Source: a bacterium
GTDB lineage: Bacteria > Krumholzibacteriota > Krumholzibacteriia > LZORAL124-64-63
DNA: 39,824 nucleotides
Assembly: GCA_018814885.1 (NCBI GenBank)
Contig: JAHIYU010000127.1
Span: 1 to 39,824 of the forward strand
Reading direction: 5' to 3'
Part shown: piece after piece, positions 8,197 to 15,169 of the stretch
How positions within the stretch are numbered: the stretch's first letter is position 1
How the letters are laid out: the number at the start of each line of letters is the position of its first letter
Translations under genes and position numbers: made by a program
Notes under the pieces: generated by a model
Seen by the model: the letters and a program-made list of their open reading frames with translations, nothing else
The model's database searches: none
What the model was told of the DNA's origin: nothing

Positions 8197-9168
8197 ATGA
8201 GCGGCACGATCATCGTCACCGGCGGCGCGGGCTTCATCGGCGCCAACATCGTCAGGGAGCTGAACGCACGCGGCGCGGACGACGTGGTGATCGTGGACCG
8301 CCTGCGCCACGGCGACAAGTGGCGCAACCTCGCCGTCCTGCGCTTCGAGGATTTCGTCGACAAGGACGTCTTCCGCGACGACGTGCTCACCGACACCGTG
8401 CCCTACGACGTCGACGCGATCGTCCACATGGGCGCCTGCAGCTCCACCACCGAGACCGACGCCGACTACCTGGCCGACAACAACTACCGCTACACCCGCG
8501 ACCTCTGCGAGTGGTGCCTGCGCCGCGGCGTGCGCTTCGTCTACGCGTCGAGCGCGGCGACCTACGGCGACGGCTCGCGGGGCTACAGCGACGACGATGC
8601 AGCGACGCCCGCCCTGCGGCCGCTGAACATGTACGGCTACAGCAAGCACATGTTCGACCTGTGGGCGCTGCGGCACGGACTGTTCGAACGCATCGTCGGC
8701 CTGAAGTACTTCAACGTCTACGGCCCGCTGGAGGACCACAAGGGCGATATGCGCTCGGTGGTCAACAAGGCCCACGGCCAGATCGTCGAGAAGGGCAAGG
8801 TGGAACTCTTCAAGTCGTACAGGCCCGAATACGCCGACGGCGGGCAGGTGCGCGACTTCGTCTACGTGCGCGACGCCGTGGACGTCACCCTGCACTTCCT
8901 GGAAGACCGCGACACGGGCGGCCTCTTCAACTGCGGCACCGGGCGGGCGCGTTCCTGGACGGATCTGGCCAACGCCACCTTCGTCGCCGCCGGACGCGAG
9001 CCAGACATCGAGTTCATCCAGATGCCGCCGGACCTGCGCGAGAAATACCAGTACCACACCGAGGCCGATCTGACCAAGCTGCGCGCCGCCGGTTACGGGA
9101 ATGCCTTCACGAGCCTCGAGGACGGCGTGCGCGACTACGTGTGCGACCATCTGGCGGTCGAATCGTGA
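8197..9168 (+). CDS. hldD: ADP-L-glycero-D-manno-heptose 6-epimerase
   Basis: A 323-residue short-chain dehydrogenase/epimerase that converts ADP-D-glycero- to ADP-L-glycero-D-manno-heptose, the precursor of the LPS inner core. The NADP-binding TGGAGFIGANIV lies at the N-terminus. The HldD-specific HMGACSSTTETD is followed by NNYRYT, then YASSAATYGDGS and the catalytic Tyr146-x3-Lys150 (YGYSK). FNVYGPLEDHKGDMRSVV is also typical. Length matches the family. GGGAG lies 7 bases before the ATG. It implies an LPS-type outer membrane. Its stop overlaps the GTG start of the next gene. Confidence 0.93.
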   Translation: MSGTIIVTGGAGFIGANIVRELNARGADDVVIVDRLRHGDKWRNLAVLRFEDFVDKDVFRDDVLTDTVPYDVDAIVHMGACSSTTETDADYLADNNYRYTRDLCEWCLRRGVRFVYASSAATYGDGSRGYSDDDAATPALRPLNMYGYSKHMFDLWALRHGLFERIVGLKYFNVYGPLEDHKGDMRSVVNKAHGQIVEKGKVELFKSYRPEYADGGQVRDFVYVRDAVDVTLHFLEDRDTGGLFNCGTGRARSWTDLANATFVAAGREPDIEFIQMPPDLREKYQYHTEADLTKLRAAGYGNAFTSLEDGVRDYVCDHLAVES

Positions 9169-9737
9169 GTGCGGCGCCGACGATCGGTTGGAGCGCCTTC
9201 GCCGCCGCGCGCTACCGCCCCGGCACTTCCCACAGCCACTTCCTGGGCACCGACGACGCGCTGATCGGGCTGGTCCGCGACCACTGGCGGGACCGGCGCC
9301 CCGGCGAGGGACGAGACGGCCTGGCCGAGGTGGTGGTGGTGCCCGTGCCGCCGGAACGCTTCGTCTGCGCCACCGTCGAGGTCGACGAGACGACGCCGCT
9401 GCACGCCGTTTTCACCCGCCGCCAGACCCACGAGGACGGCTACGTCGAGGTCAGCGCCGAGGGCGAGCGCGAACCGGCCCGCCACGCGGCGGTCGTGCTC
9501 TACAGCGCCGCCACCCTGCTCGAGAACGGCGGCGCACGCAGCACCGGCTGCGACTGGGAGATCGTCTGCCTCATCGCCGCTCCCGTCGCCGACGCGCCCA
9601 TGGACCCCTTGACCATGGCCCGCAACATGCTCGCCAAGCCAGGCGGCACGCCTTGCCGCTACACGGCCGGGCAGTTTGCCGCGGCCGTCTGGTACTGGCG
9701 AGACCGGGCCCGGATCCACGTCGACGGCGGCGATTGA
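9165..9737 (+). CDS. DUF3228-like protein
   Basis: A 190-residue soluble protein starting with GTG at 9165, overlapping the hldD stop (GTGA). The central LAEVVVVPVPPERFVCATVEV, the later AAVVLYSAATLLE and CDWEIVCLIA, and the C-terminal PLTMARNML with YTAGQFAAAVWYW follow the pattern I associate with the uncharacterised DUF3228 family. No signal peptide, membrane helix or known catalytic motif is visible. Overlap with hldD implies co-expression, but I see no direct functional link to heptose synthesis. The assignment is from memory of the family pattern and should be treated as probable. Confidence 0.65.
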   Translation: MSAAPTIGWSAFAAARYRPGTSHSHFLGTDDALIGLVRDHWRDRRPGEGRDGLAEVVVVPVPPERFVCATVEVDETTPLHAVFTRRQTHEDGYVEVSAEGEREPARHAAVVLYSAATLLENGGARSTGCDWEIVCLIAAPVADAPMDPLTMARNMLAKPGGTPCRYTAGQFAAAVWYWRDRARIHVDGGD

Positions 9738-9760
9738 CACCCACGCGATGGCCGAAAAAC

Positions 9761-9787
9761 GGGGCCGCGTCCGTCGTACGCGGCCCC
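9761..9787 (-). terminator. rho-independent terminator of the 9816-10529 gene
   Basis: GGGGCCGCGT (9761-9770) pairs perfectly with ACGCGGCCCC (9778-9787) around a 7-base loop. On the minus strand the stem is followed by GTTTTTC, so it serves the minus-strand gene. On the plus strand no U-run follows. Confidence 0.8.
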
Positions 9788-9815
9788 TGGCTTCGCGATG
9801 GAAGCGTCGATTCAC

Positions 9816-10529
9816 CTACCGGTACAGCGCCTTGACGTCGCTGAAAGTCATGTTCTCGTTCGGGATGGCGCAGTCGATCTCGCATACGGCGTTCTCGAAG
9901 AAGCGGATCTTGTACTCACCGTAGTCCTCGTGCATGATGCCCGTGCCGCAGTTGAAGCACTGGCCCAGGAACACGCCGCTGGAGTCGTACCAGTAGTTGT
10001 CCACGGCCAGGAACTGGCCGGGCGTCTCGTAGGACTCGACATCCCATTCGCCGTACGTGTTCGGCACTTCGGTCACGACCATGCCGTCGGTGATCGTCAC
10101 GAAGCAGCACTCGTAGGGTTCGGGGTCGGCGTTGAACTGGGCGATGGTCAGCTGCATCGGATATAGCGATTCCATGTGCTCGCCGATCACGGTCACGTAG
10201 GCGCCCACACCGGTCGGATGGGCGTTGATCTCGGTGAGGGACGAACCGCCCGACGTGATGTACTCCTCGTAGTACCCGCCCACGTCGACCTCGTCACCGA
10301 CCAGGGCCGTATGGTTGCCGGTGCCGGTGTAGACCCAGATGCCGGAGTAGGGGGCATTGGGGATCTCGTTCATGTAGAACCCGTTCGACAACACGCCCGT
10401 GACGACGGCCCCGCTGACCTCGACGAAGTCACCCACGGTGTAGGCGCCGGTCTGGATATCGATGATGGTGCCGGCGGCGGCCGTGCTAACGAGGCCGGCG
10501 ATCATTAGAACGATAACAAGCTTCTTCAT
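9816..10529 (-). CDS. secreted protein of unknown function, paralog 1
   Basis: This 237-residue protein has a clear Sec signal peptide (MKKLVIVLMIAGLVSTAAAG). The mature part begins IIDIQTGAYTVGDFVEVSGAVVTGV and continues with GFYMNEIPNAPYSGIWVYTG, a layout resembling OB-fold domains of secreted nuclease-associated proteins. There the motif 'context-for-change, visible result' is common, but no catalytic residues are visible. Four Cys in the second half (two in CFNCG) and two more near the C-terminus could form disulfides. It shares its N-terminal pattern, the ITDGMVV segment and the C-terminal ending (DCAIPNENMTFSDVKALYR) with the neighbour at 10723-11400, so the two arose by duplication. 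It has its own terminator. Function is unknown. Confidence 0.78.
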   Translation of the reverse strand: MKKLVIVLMIAGLVSTAAAGTIIDIQTGAYTVGDFVEVSGAVVTGVLSNGFYMNEIPNAPYSGIWVYTGTGNHTALVGDEVDVGGYYEEYITSGGSSLTEINAHPTGVGAYVTVIGEHMESLYPMQLTIAQFNADPEPYECCFVTITDGMVVTEVPNTYGEWDVESYETPGQFLAVDNYWYDSSGVFLGQCFNCGTGIMHEDYGEYKIRFFENAVCEIDCAIPNENMTFSDVKALYR

Positions 10530-10617
10530 GGTGTCACTCCTCCCACGTGTAGGACCCAGAAGACACGACGAATTCTCCTATTCGTCATGACTCGACGGTT
10601 AGTGTCAGCATACCACA

Positions 10618-10629
10618 TTTGATCATCAA
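10618..10629. promoter_or_regulatory. possible operator upstream of secreted paralog 1
   Basis: TTTGATCATCAA resembles two sites (TTTGATCGCGAA and TTTGATCACGAA) around the promoter of the paralogous gene. It sits in an AT-rich stretch about 90 bases before the start of the gene at 10529. A weak -10-like TATGCT is at 10612-10607 on the minus strand. Confidence 0.3.
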
Positions 10630-10673
10630 TTCTCAGATAAATTGACGCATCTCGCTGAATTGTCACACATGAA

Positions 10674-10701
10674 AGGGCCGCTTCCCTACGGGAGCGGCCC
10701 T
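10674..10701 (-). terminator. rho-independent terminator of the 10723-11400 gene
   Basis: AGGGCCGCT (10674-10682) pairs with AGCGGCCCT (10693-10701), with an inner CCC/GGG extension, and TTTC follows on the minus strand. It starts about 20 bases after the stop codon. Confidence 0.75.
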
Positions 10702-10722
10702 GTAACAGCGAAATCTGGACCG

Positions 10723-11400
10723 TCAGCGGTAGATCACCTTCAACTGACCGAAGGACAGCGCCTCGTTGGCGATGGTGCAATCGATCAGGGCCACGGACAG
10801 CACCTTGAAGACGTAGGCGCCGTCGTGCCAGGTGTAGAGGCCGAAGCCGTTGTTGTAGCAATCGCCCAGACCGACGGTGGCGAAGTCGTAGAAATAATCG
10901 TCGAAGACCACGTCGAGACTGGTCTCGACCGAAGTGGCCCGCCACTGCCCCCGCAGCTGCATTTCCATGACGATCATGCCGTCGGTGATGGTGATCATGG
11001 CGCTCACCCAGGCCGCGGGATCGGCCGCGATCTCGGTGGTGGTGAGCTGGATGTCCGGCAAGGGCGCACTGCCCGTCACGACGACGCCGGCGTCCGGCGG
11101 CCACAGCAGGTTGATCTCGTCGCGTCCGAAGTTGTCGCGGTAGAATCCCTTGAGATCGACCACGTCGCCCGCGCTCACGGCCGGCTCCGAGCCCAGGAAG
11201 ACCCAGATGGCCCTGTACGGCCCGGCGGGCAGTTCGGTCACCGAGAAGCTGCCGTTCTGGACGGCCGTCACGACCGCGCCGTCGACCTCGACCACAGTGC
11301 CCCTGGGCACCTGGCCCGTCCGGATATCGTGGATGGTGCCGGCCGCGGCGGAGACCGCCGTCAGGACCGACAATCCGCAGATGGTCACGAATCTCTTCAT
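10723..11400 (-). CDS. secreted protein of unknown function, paralog 2
   Basis: This 225-residue protein has a signal peptide (MKRFVTICGLSVLTAVSAAAG). Like its neighbour, the mature chain starts TIHDIRTGQVPRGTVVEVDGAVVTAV, has YRAIWVFLG in the same place, MITITDGMIV in the middle, and ends DCTIANEALSFGQLKVIYR. The shared N-terminal half looks like a small beta-barrel of OB type; no enzyme motif is visible. I start at ATG 11400 because GGAG lies 6 bases upstream. ATG 11403 is only 3 bases from it. A strong -10 box is found about 110 bases upstream. Function is unknown; the high divergence between paralogs outside the shared blocks points to an old duplication. Confidence 0.78.
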   Translation of the reverse strand: MKRFVTICGLSVLTAVSAAAGTIHDIRTGQVPRGTVVEVDGAVVTAVQNGSFSVTELPAGPYRAIWVFLGSEPAVSAGDVVDLKGFYRDNFGRDEINLLWPPDAGVVVTGSAPLPDIQLTTTEIAADPAAWVSAMITITDGMIVMEMQLRGQWRATSVETSLDVVFDDYFYDFATVGLGDCYNNGFGLYTWHDGAYVFKVLSVALIDCTIANEALSFGQLKVIYR

Positions 11401-11490
11401 CATGTACTCCAACACCTGCGAGGGTGTGGGGCGGTCCCTCGGGTCAGACTAATAGTGGGCGCCGGCGACCCTGAGCCGCCGATCGTTCGC

Positions 11491-11536
11491 TTTGATCGCG
11501 AAACATGATTATAACACAATTCACGGGCGAGAAGTC
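11491..11536 (-). promoter_or_regulatory. promoter of secreted paralog 2 with adjacent motif
   Basis: On the minus strand a perfect TATAAT (11513-11508) lies 17 bases after a weak GACTTC -35 element (11536-11531). TTTGATCGCGAAA (11491-11502) covers the expected transcription start. A second copy of the motif, TTTGATCACGAA, lies upstream at 11552-11563. Confidence 0.5.
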
Positions 11537-11608
11537 ACGAACGCGGTGTTTTTTGATCACGAATGCATAACCTGAAGATGCCGTATCGAGAGCCCGAATC
11601 ACGCACAA

Positions 11609-11634
11609 GGCCCGGAAGACGGATCTTCCGGGCC
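11609..11634 (-). terminator. hairpin after rpsD, probable terminator
   Basis: GGCCCGGAAGA (11609-11619) pairs perfectly over 11 bp with TCTTCCGGGCC (11624-11634), loop 4 bases (UCCG on the minus strand). Only TT follows, so termination may need help. It lies 25 bases past the rpsD stop. Confidence 0.65.
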
Positions 11635-11659
11635 CCGTTCGCTTGGTTCCCGTGGCGGG

Positions 11660-12268
11660 CTAGCGCGAGTAGAACTCGATCACTAGCGGCACCTCGCAGA
11701 GGATGGGCACCTCTTCACGCGGGGGGTCGTAGAGGTACTTCACCGACATGGCCTTCTTGTCGCGCTCCAGGTAGGGCGGCGGGGCCTGGGCGGTGTCCAG
11801 GGCGATGTGGAAGCAGTCCATGTTGCGGCTCTTCGTGCGCACCGAGACGACCTGGTTGGGCTTCACCCGGTAGGACGGGATGTCCACCTTCTTGCCGTCG
11901 ACGAGCAGGTGGCCGTGGCCGACGTACTGGCGGGCGGCGTAGATGCTGCGGGCCAGGCCGCCGCGCAGCACCACGGCGTCCAGGCGCGATTCGAGCTCCT
12001 GCAACAGGGTGTTGACCATGTCGCCCTTGCGCGAGGCCCGGGCGTAGGAGTTGCGCATCTGGCGCTCGTGGATGTTGTACATGCTGCGCAGCTTCTGCTT
12101 CTCGAGCAGCTGGGTCTTGTACGGGGACATCTTGCGGCGGCGCAACTGCTGGATCCGTCCGTGCTGTCCGGGCGGATAGGGCTTGCGGTCCAGGTAGCGC
12201 TCGGACTTGGGCGTCAGCGCGATGCCGAGCGCGCGCGCCTTCTTGATCTTGGGTCCGTTGTACTTCAA
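11660..12268 (-). CDS. rpsD: 30S ribosomal protein S4
   Basis: A 202-residue ribosomal protein S4, which binds 16S rRNA early in 30S assembly. Diagnostic sequence includes KPYPPGQHG, KQKLRSMYNIHERQ, an S4 RNA-binding domain around LESRLDAVVLRGGLARS and ARQYVGHGHLLVDGKKVDIPSYRVK, and the usual hydrophobic C-terminus. It lacks the N-terminal Cys zinc site, so it is a zinc-independent form. The start is TTG at 12268: GGAGG lies 6 bases upstream and the next residues KYNGPK fit S4, while no ATG is in frame nearby. It stands alone here, away from the S13-S11-S4-rpoA-L17 cluster where it is often found, and has its own strong promoter. Confidence 0.96.
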   Translation of the reverse strand: MKYNGPKIKKARALGIALTPKSERYLDRKPYPPGQHGRIQQLRRRKMSPYKTQLLEKQKLRSMYNIHERQMRNSYARASRKGDMVNTLLQELESRLDAVVLRGGLARSIYAARQYVGHGHLLVDGKKVDIPSYRVKPNQVVSVRTKSRNMDCFHIALDTAQAPPPYLERDKKAMSVKYLYDPPREEVPILCEVPLVIEFYSR

Positions 12269-12438
12269 GGCATGCCTCCGGGGCGTATGTGCGGGCGACC
12301 GGCCGTCGTGACGGATTGGCTTGGATTGACGGCGGATCGCATACCGGGCCGGCGGGCGTGAGGCCGGTTCGTCGCCGCGTCAGGCGGCACCGCACACACG
12401 CATCCAACACCTGGGTCCGATTCGGCCCGGAACCGGCA

Positions 12439-12467
12439 AGGATAGGGGCGGACGGGGGAAATGTCAA
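12439..12467 (-). promoter_or_regulatory. sigma-70 promoter of rpsD
   Basis: On the minus strand a perfect TTGACA (12467-12462) and TATCCT (12444-12439) are spaced by 17 bases. This puts the transcription start near 12432 and gives rpsD an unusually long leader of roughly 160 bases, where S4 could regulate its own translation. Confidence 0.75.
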
Positions 12468-12505
12468 GGCGTCGGGCTCCGCGCACTGCGGATCAGAGGC
12501 GAAGT

Positions 12506-12647
12506 CCTGGGTGAACTCCCCCTCTTCCGGGGGCGTCCGGAAGTCCCCGGAGCCAGGAGGGCGGAGGGACCTGGAAGCCGAGCGAGCCTGCCACAGGAAG
12601 TGACCGGCGAGCGACCCCCGGAAGAGGGGGGGGAATCCACCCAGGGC
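12506..12647. repeat. 142-bp inverted-repeat element
   Basis: The left arm (12506-12535) and right arm (12612-12647) are near-perfect inverted copies sharing the pattern CCTGGGTG, A/G-rich step, C-run, TCTTCCGGGGG. They differ mainly in the length of the C/G run (5 versus 8) and two bases. The ~76-base interior has further short complementary pieces such as CCAGG/CCTGG and a repeated GGAAGT(C/G)(A/C)CCGG. Transcribed in either direction it would fold into a long hairpin. It encodes no transposase. It may be a mobile palindromic element or a bidirectional terminator. Confidence 0.65.
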
Positions 12648-12696
12648 GTCCCCTCCATCCGGAATGAGCGGACACCATCTCGAAGGCAATTCCATA

Positions 12697-13431
12697 TCAG
12701 TCGAAATCCCGCCGCGGCGCATCCGTGGTCGGCATGCGCGCCATGCCCCGCAGGGCTTCCATGTCCTTCAGCACCACGCGTCGGCCCTGCACGTCGATCA
12801 ACTCGGCGTCCTGCAGCTGCCGCAAGATCCGGGAGAGGGACGGCTGGTTCATGTTCAGCATGGTCGCCAGGTCCCGCTTGCGTGTGGGCAGGTCGACGTG
12901 GGCGCCGGTCACGTAGTCGGCGTAGGGGCTGCGCTCGTGCAGGCCCACGAGATAGCGGGCCAGGCGCTGGGCGCCGTCGCAGAGGGTGAGCTGGTCGATC
13001 TTCTCGACCAGTTGCGAGATCCAGCCTGCCATCACCCGCATGATGTAGTGTTGCAGCTCGGGATAGGCCGCCATGGTCAACAGGAACGGCTCGCGCGGGA
13101 ACAGGAGCAGGCGCGAGTCCTGCAGGGCCACGGTGGCCACGGGATGTCCCTGCAGGAACAGAGCGCCCTCGCCGAACATGGCGTGGGCTTCGGCCAGGTG
13201 GACGATGTGCTCGCGGTAGCCCGGCCCCGACCGGAGCAGCTTCACCTGTCCCTCGATGACCATGTAGAGGCCCCGCGGGGAGGCGCCCTGTTCGATGATC
13301 ACCTCGTCGGCCTTGGCCTCGATCGTCTCGGCGTATTCGAGCATGGCCGCGCAGATCTCCCGGCCCATGCGCCGGCCGAAGGGGCTGTCCAGCATGAACT
13401 CGAGCTGTTCCTTGCGAGCGATGGATGCCAT
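12697..13431 (-). CDS. Crp/Fnr family transcriptional regulator
   Basis: This 244-residue regulator has a cyclic-nucleotide-binding-type sensor fold at residues ~20-145 (EQGASPRGLYMVIEGQVKLL, then FGEGALFLQGHPVATVAL), a long dimerisation helix and a Crp-type winged helix at ~165-230. The recognition region reads TRKRDLATMLNMNQPSLSRILRQLQ. There is no Cys cluster for an FNR iron-sulfur centre. The classical cAMP-binding RxS pattern is not evident (HPVATVALQ is in its place), so the ligand is uncertain. AGGA lies 9 bases before the ATG. It is monocistronic. Targets are unknown, though TTTGATC-type motifs nearby at 10618 and 11491 are possible candidates. Confidence 0.88.
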   Translation of the reverse strand: MASIARKEQLEFMLDSPFGRRMGREICAAMLEYAETIEAKADEVIIEQGASPRGLYMVIEGQVKLLRSGPGYREHIVHLAEAHAMFGEGALFLQGHPVATVALQDSRLLLFPREPFLLTMAAYPELQHYIMRVMAGWISQLVEKIDQLTLCDGAQRLARYLVGLHERSPYADYVTGAHVDLPTRKRDLATMLNMNQPSLSRILRQLQDAELIDVQGRRVVLKDMEALRGMARMPTTDAPRRDFD

Positions 13432-13795
13432 GGCGAGACGTCCTCCCAGACGGATTTTACGGCGCGACGTTTGAATCCGGCCTTGAACGAAGTCCCGATT
13501 CCTGTGGGTGGAAGGCGGGTGATCCTACGGGCGACGGGTCCGATTCTCCAGCATCGAGACGATTTGTTCAACACCCGTTATTCTCCCGGACCGTCCCCAG
13601 CTCCACATTCTTGAACATGCAGATACACCTCACATCGCTTCCGGGGGACGGTCCCGATCCCGCGACGGACATGTATCTGGCTGCGTGACAACCGATAGGA
13701 CCGAATCTGGATTTCGAACCGGGCGCGGCACCCCTCCTGCAACCCGTGGATCACTCACGTCAGCAGAACGACAGCCGTTACGAAGGGAATACGAC
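13432..13795. other. 364-base divergent intergenic region
   Basis: It separates the Crp-like gene from a small secreted-protein gene. Apart from a candidate Crp-gene promoter (13543-13571) and the AAGGGA ribosome-binding site before 13796, I see nothing definite in it. Short open frames here have no start signal or recognisable product. Confidence 0.6.
13543..13571 (-). promoter_or_regulatory. candidate promoter of the Crp/Fnr-type gene
   Basis: On the minus strand TTGAAC (13571-13566) and GAGAAT (13548-13543) are 17 bases apart, each matching consensus at 4 of 6 positions. It would give a leader of about 105 bases. Confidence 0.35.
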
Positions 13796-14101
13796 ATGAA
13801 GACCGGAACATCGAAAATCAAGAGCCTGCTGCGAAACGCTCTCGTTGCCGCGATCGCCGTGATCGGCGTGTCCGCGGCGCTGCCCGGCGCCGCCGACGCC
13901 GCGGTCCGCGTGCGTATCGCCAAGCCGCGGATCGTGGTGGCCCCCAGGGTCGTCGTCAGGGCCGTGCCGGTGCAGGCGATCGTGGTGGTGCGGCCCGCCA
14001 GGCCCGTCCTGGGCAAACACGTCTGGGTGCCCGGGCATTACGCCAAGCGTCCCGGCTGCCCGCGCGTCCGGGTCACGGGGCACTGGCGGCGCATCGGGTG
14101 A
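13796..14101 (+). CDS. small secreted basic protein with WVPGHY motif
   Basis: A 101-residue protein with a signal peptide (hydrophobic stretch LVAAIAVIGVSAALPGAADA, cleavage near residue 36). The mature part is Val- and Arg-rich and ends with HVWVPGHY, then VTGHWRRIG. This resembles the short 'YxWxPGxW' repeat found in small envelope proteins of many Proteobacteria and related groups. Function is unknown; the pattern suggests a periplasmic or surface protein. AAGGGA lies about 9 bases before the ATG. It converges on the eight-gene minus-strand operon and shares a strong terminator with it. Confidence 0.75.
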   Translation: MKTGTSKIKSLLRNALVAAIAVIGVSAALPGAADAAVRVRIAKPRIVVAPRVVVRAVPVQAIVVVRPARPVLGKHVWVPGHYAKRPGCPRVRVTGHWRRIG

Positions 14102-14125
14102 ACCCGCGCCACCGGCGCGCTGCAC

Positions 14126-14156
14126 GAAAAGGCGCCGCTCGTCGCGGCGCCTTTTC
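14126..14156. terminator. strong bidirectional terminator
   Basis: GAAAAGGCGCCGC (14126-14138) pairs perfectly with GCGGCGCCTTTTC (14144-14156) around a 5-base loop, giving a U-run in both directions. It ends both the small secreted-protein gene and the large minus-strand operon. Confidence 0.9.
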
Positions 14157-14173
14157 ATGCGCGTCGCCCCGGC

Positions 14174-15112
14174 TCAGCTCTCGTCGGCGTGGGTGACGCG
14201 GATGCTGACCGACCCGTCCATCTCGGAGCGCAGGTCCGGTTTAGCGAGCCCCTCCACGCCGATCCAGCTCTCCGCCAGCACCATGCTCTCGGCCAGGAAC
14301 TCGGCGACAATCTTGGCCCGGTCCTCGGCCAGTCGCTTGCTCTCGGCCTGCACGACGACCTTCAGCGGCGCCCGCGGGTGATCCTGCCGGATCTGGTCGG
14401 CGGCGCGCGTCAACCAGCCGCGCCCGGTCTCGCTCAGGTGCGAACCGCCGCGCTTGAAGACCTCGTCGCCGGTGAAGTCCAGCCGGCGCTCGATGCCTTC
14501 CTTGTAGTCCACCGCGGGGATGCGGAAGCTGACGCCGGCGTGGTTGTAGGTGTTGGTCCCCTTGTCGGTGACGCTGAAGATGTAGCTGTAGGGATAGCCC
14601 ACCTGCAGGATCTCGCCCCGGTTGCCGCGCCCGTCCCAGTTCAGGGACTTGGGCGGCTTGCCCCCGTCCTTGAACTCGCGGAAGGTGGCGCCCCGGAAAT
14701 CGGTGACCGTCAAGGACCACAAGCGGGCCTTGTGTCCCTCCGGATCCTGCGGGTAGAAGGTGACCACGGGCGCGACAGCCGGATCGCGCAGCCAGGGATG
14801 GGGCACCTGGTCGCTGGCCATGGTCTCCGGGTTGTTCAGGAAGGGCTGCAGGCCCTCGACCGGGCTGATCGCGAGGATCAACTCGTCCGGCGCCGAGAAG
14901 AAGGTGTCGATGATGGCCGCGCTCAACGATACGTCGTGCGTGGTCTTGCGGATCTGTTGCTCTACCTGGTTCTCGGCTTCCACGACCATCTCGGGAAGGC
15001 CTTCGTCCAGGGTGGCGTCCTGCTCCGTCCAGGCGGGGGCCGGTGCGCTGCCGAGCAGGAGGCAGCCGCACGCGGCGATGATGATGAATCCCCTGAGGTC
15101 GGTGTGAGTCAT
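14174..15112 (-). CDS. periplasmic protein with FlgD-like and OmpA-like parts
   Basis: A 312-residue exported protein (hydrophobic signal at residues ~8-28, ending PAPAW). The middle (~110-200) reads LWSLTVTDFRGATFREF, then LNWDGRGNRGEILQVGYPYSYIFSVTDK, the signature of a FlgD-type Ig-like domain. The C-terminal ~100 residues, with ADQIRQDHPRAPLKVVVQAESK and LAEDRAKIVAEFLAES, resemble the OmpA/MotB peptidoglycan-binding pattern, though divergent. AAAGGA lies 8 bases before the ATG. It is the last gene of the eight-gene operon, 57 bases after tonB. A periplasmic protein that both grips the wall and carries the Ig-like fold found on the operon's secreted proteins would suit an anchoring or coupling role. 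Confidence 0.75.
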   Translation of the reverse strand: MTHTDLRGFIIIAACGCLLLGSAPAPAWTEQDATLDEGLPEMVVEAENQVEQQIRKTTHDVSLSAAIIDTFFSAPDELILAISPVEGLQPFLNNPETMASDQVPHPWLRDPAVAPVVTFYPQDPEGHKARLWSLTVTDFRGATFREFKDGGKPPKSLNWDGRGNRGEILQVGYPYSYIFSVTDKGTNTYNHAGVSFRIPAVDYKEGIERRLDFTGDEVFKRGGSHLSETGRGWLTRAADQIRQDHPRAPLKVVVQAESKRLAEDRAKIVAEFLAESMVLAESWIGVEGLAKPDLRSEMDGSVSIRVTHADES

Positions 15113-15169
15113 GATGTGTGTCCTTTGACTCAGGTAATTCCAGCTATGGGGTTGTTTTCGTCCCGAGCG

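Larger units (their letters stand above)
12269..12696. other. 428-base intergenic region between rpsD and the Crp-like gene
   Basis: It holds the rpsD ribosome-binding site (GGAGG near 12277), the long rpsD leader, the rpsD promoter (12439-12467) and a large inverted repeat (12506-12647). I see no protein with codon usage or motifs that would make it a gene. Confidence 0.7.
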
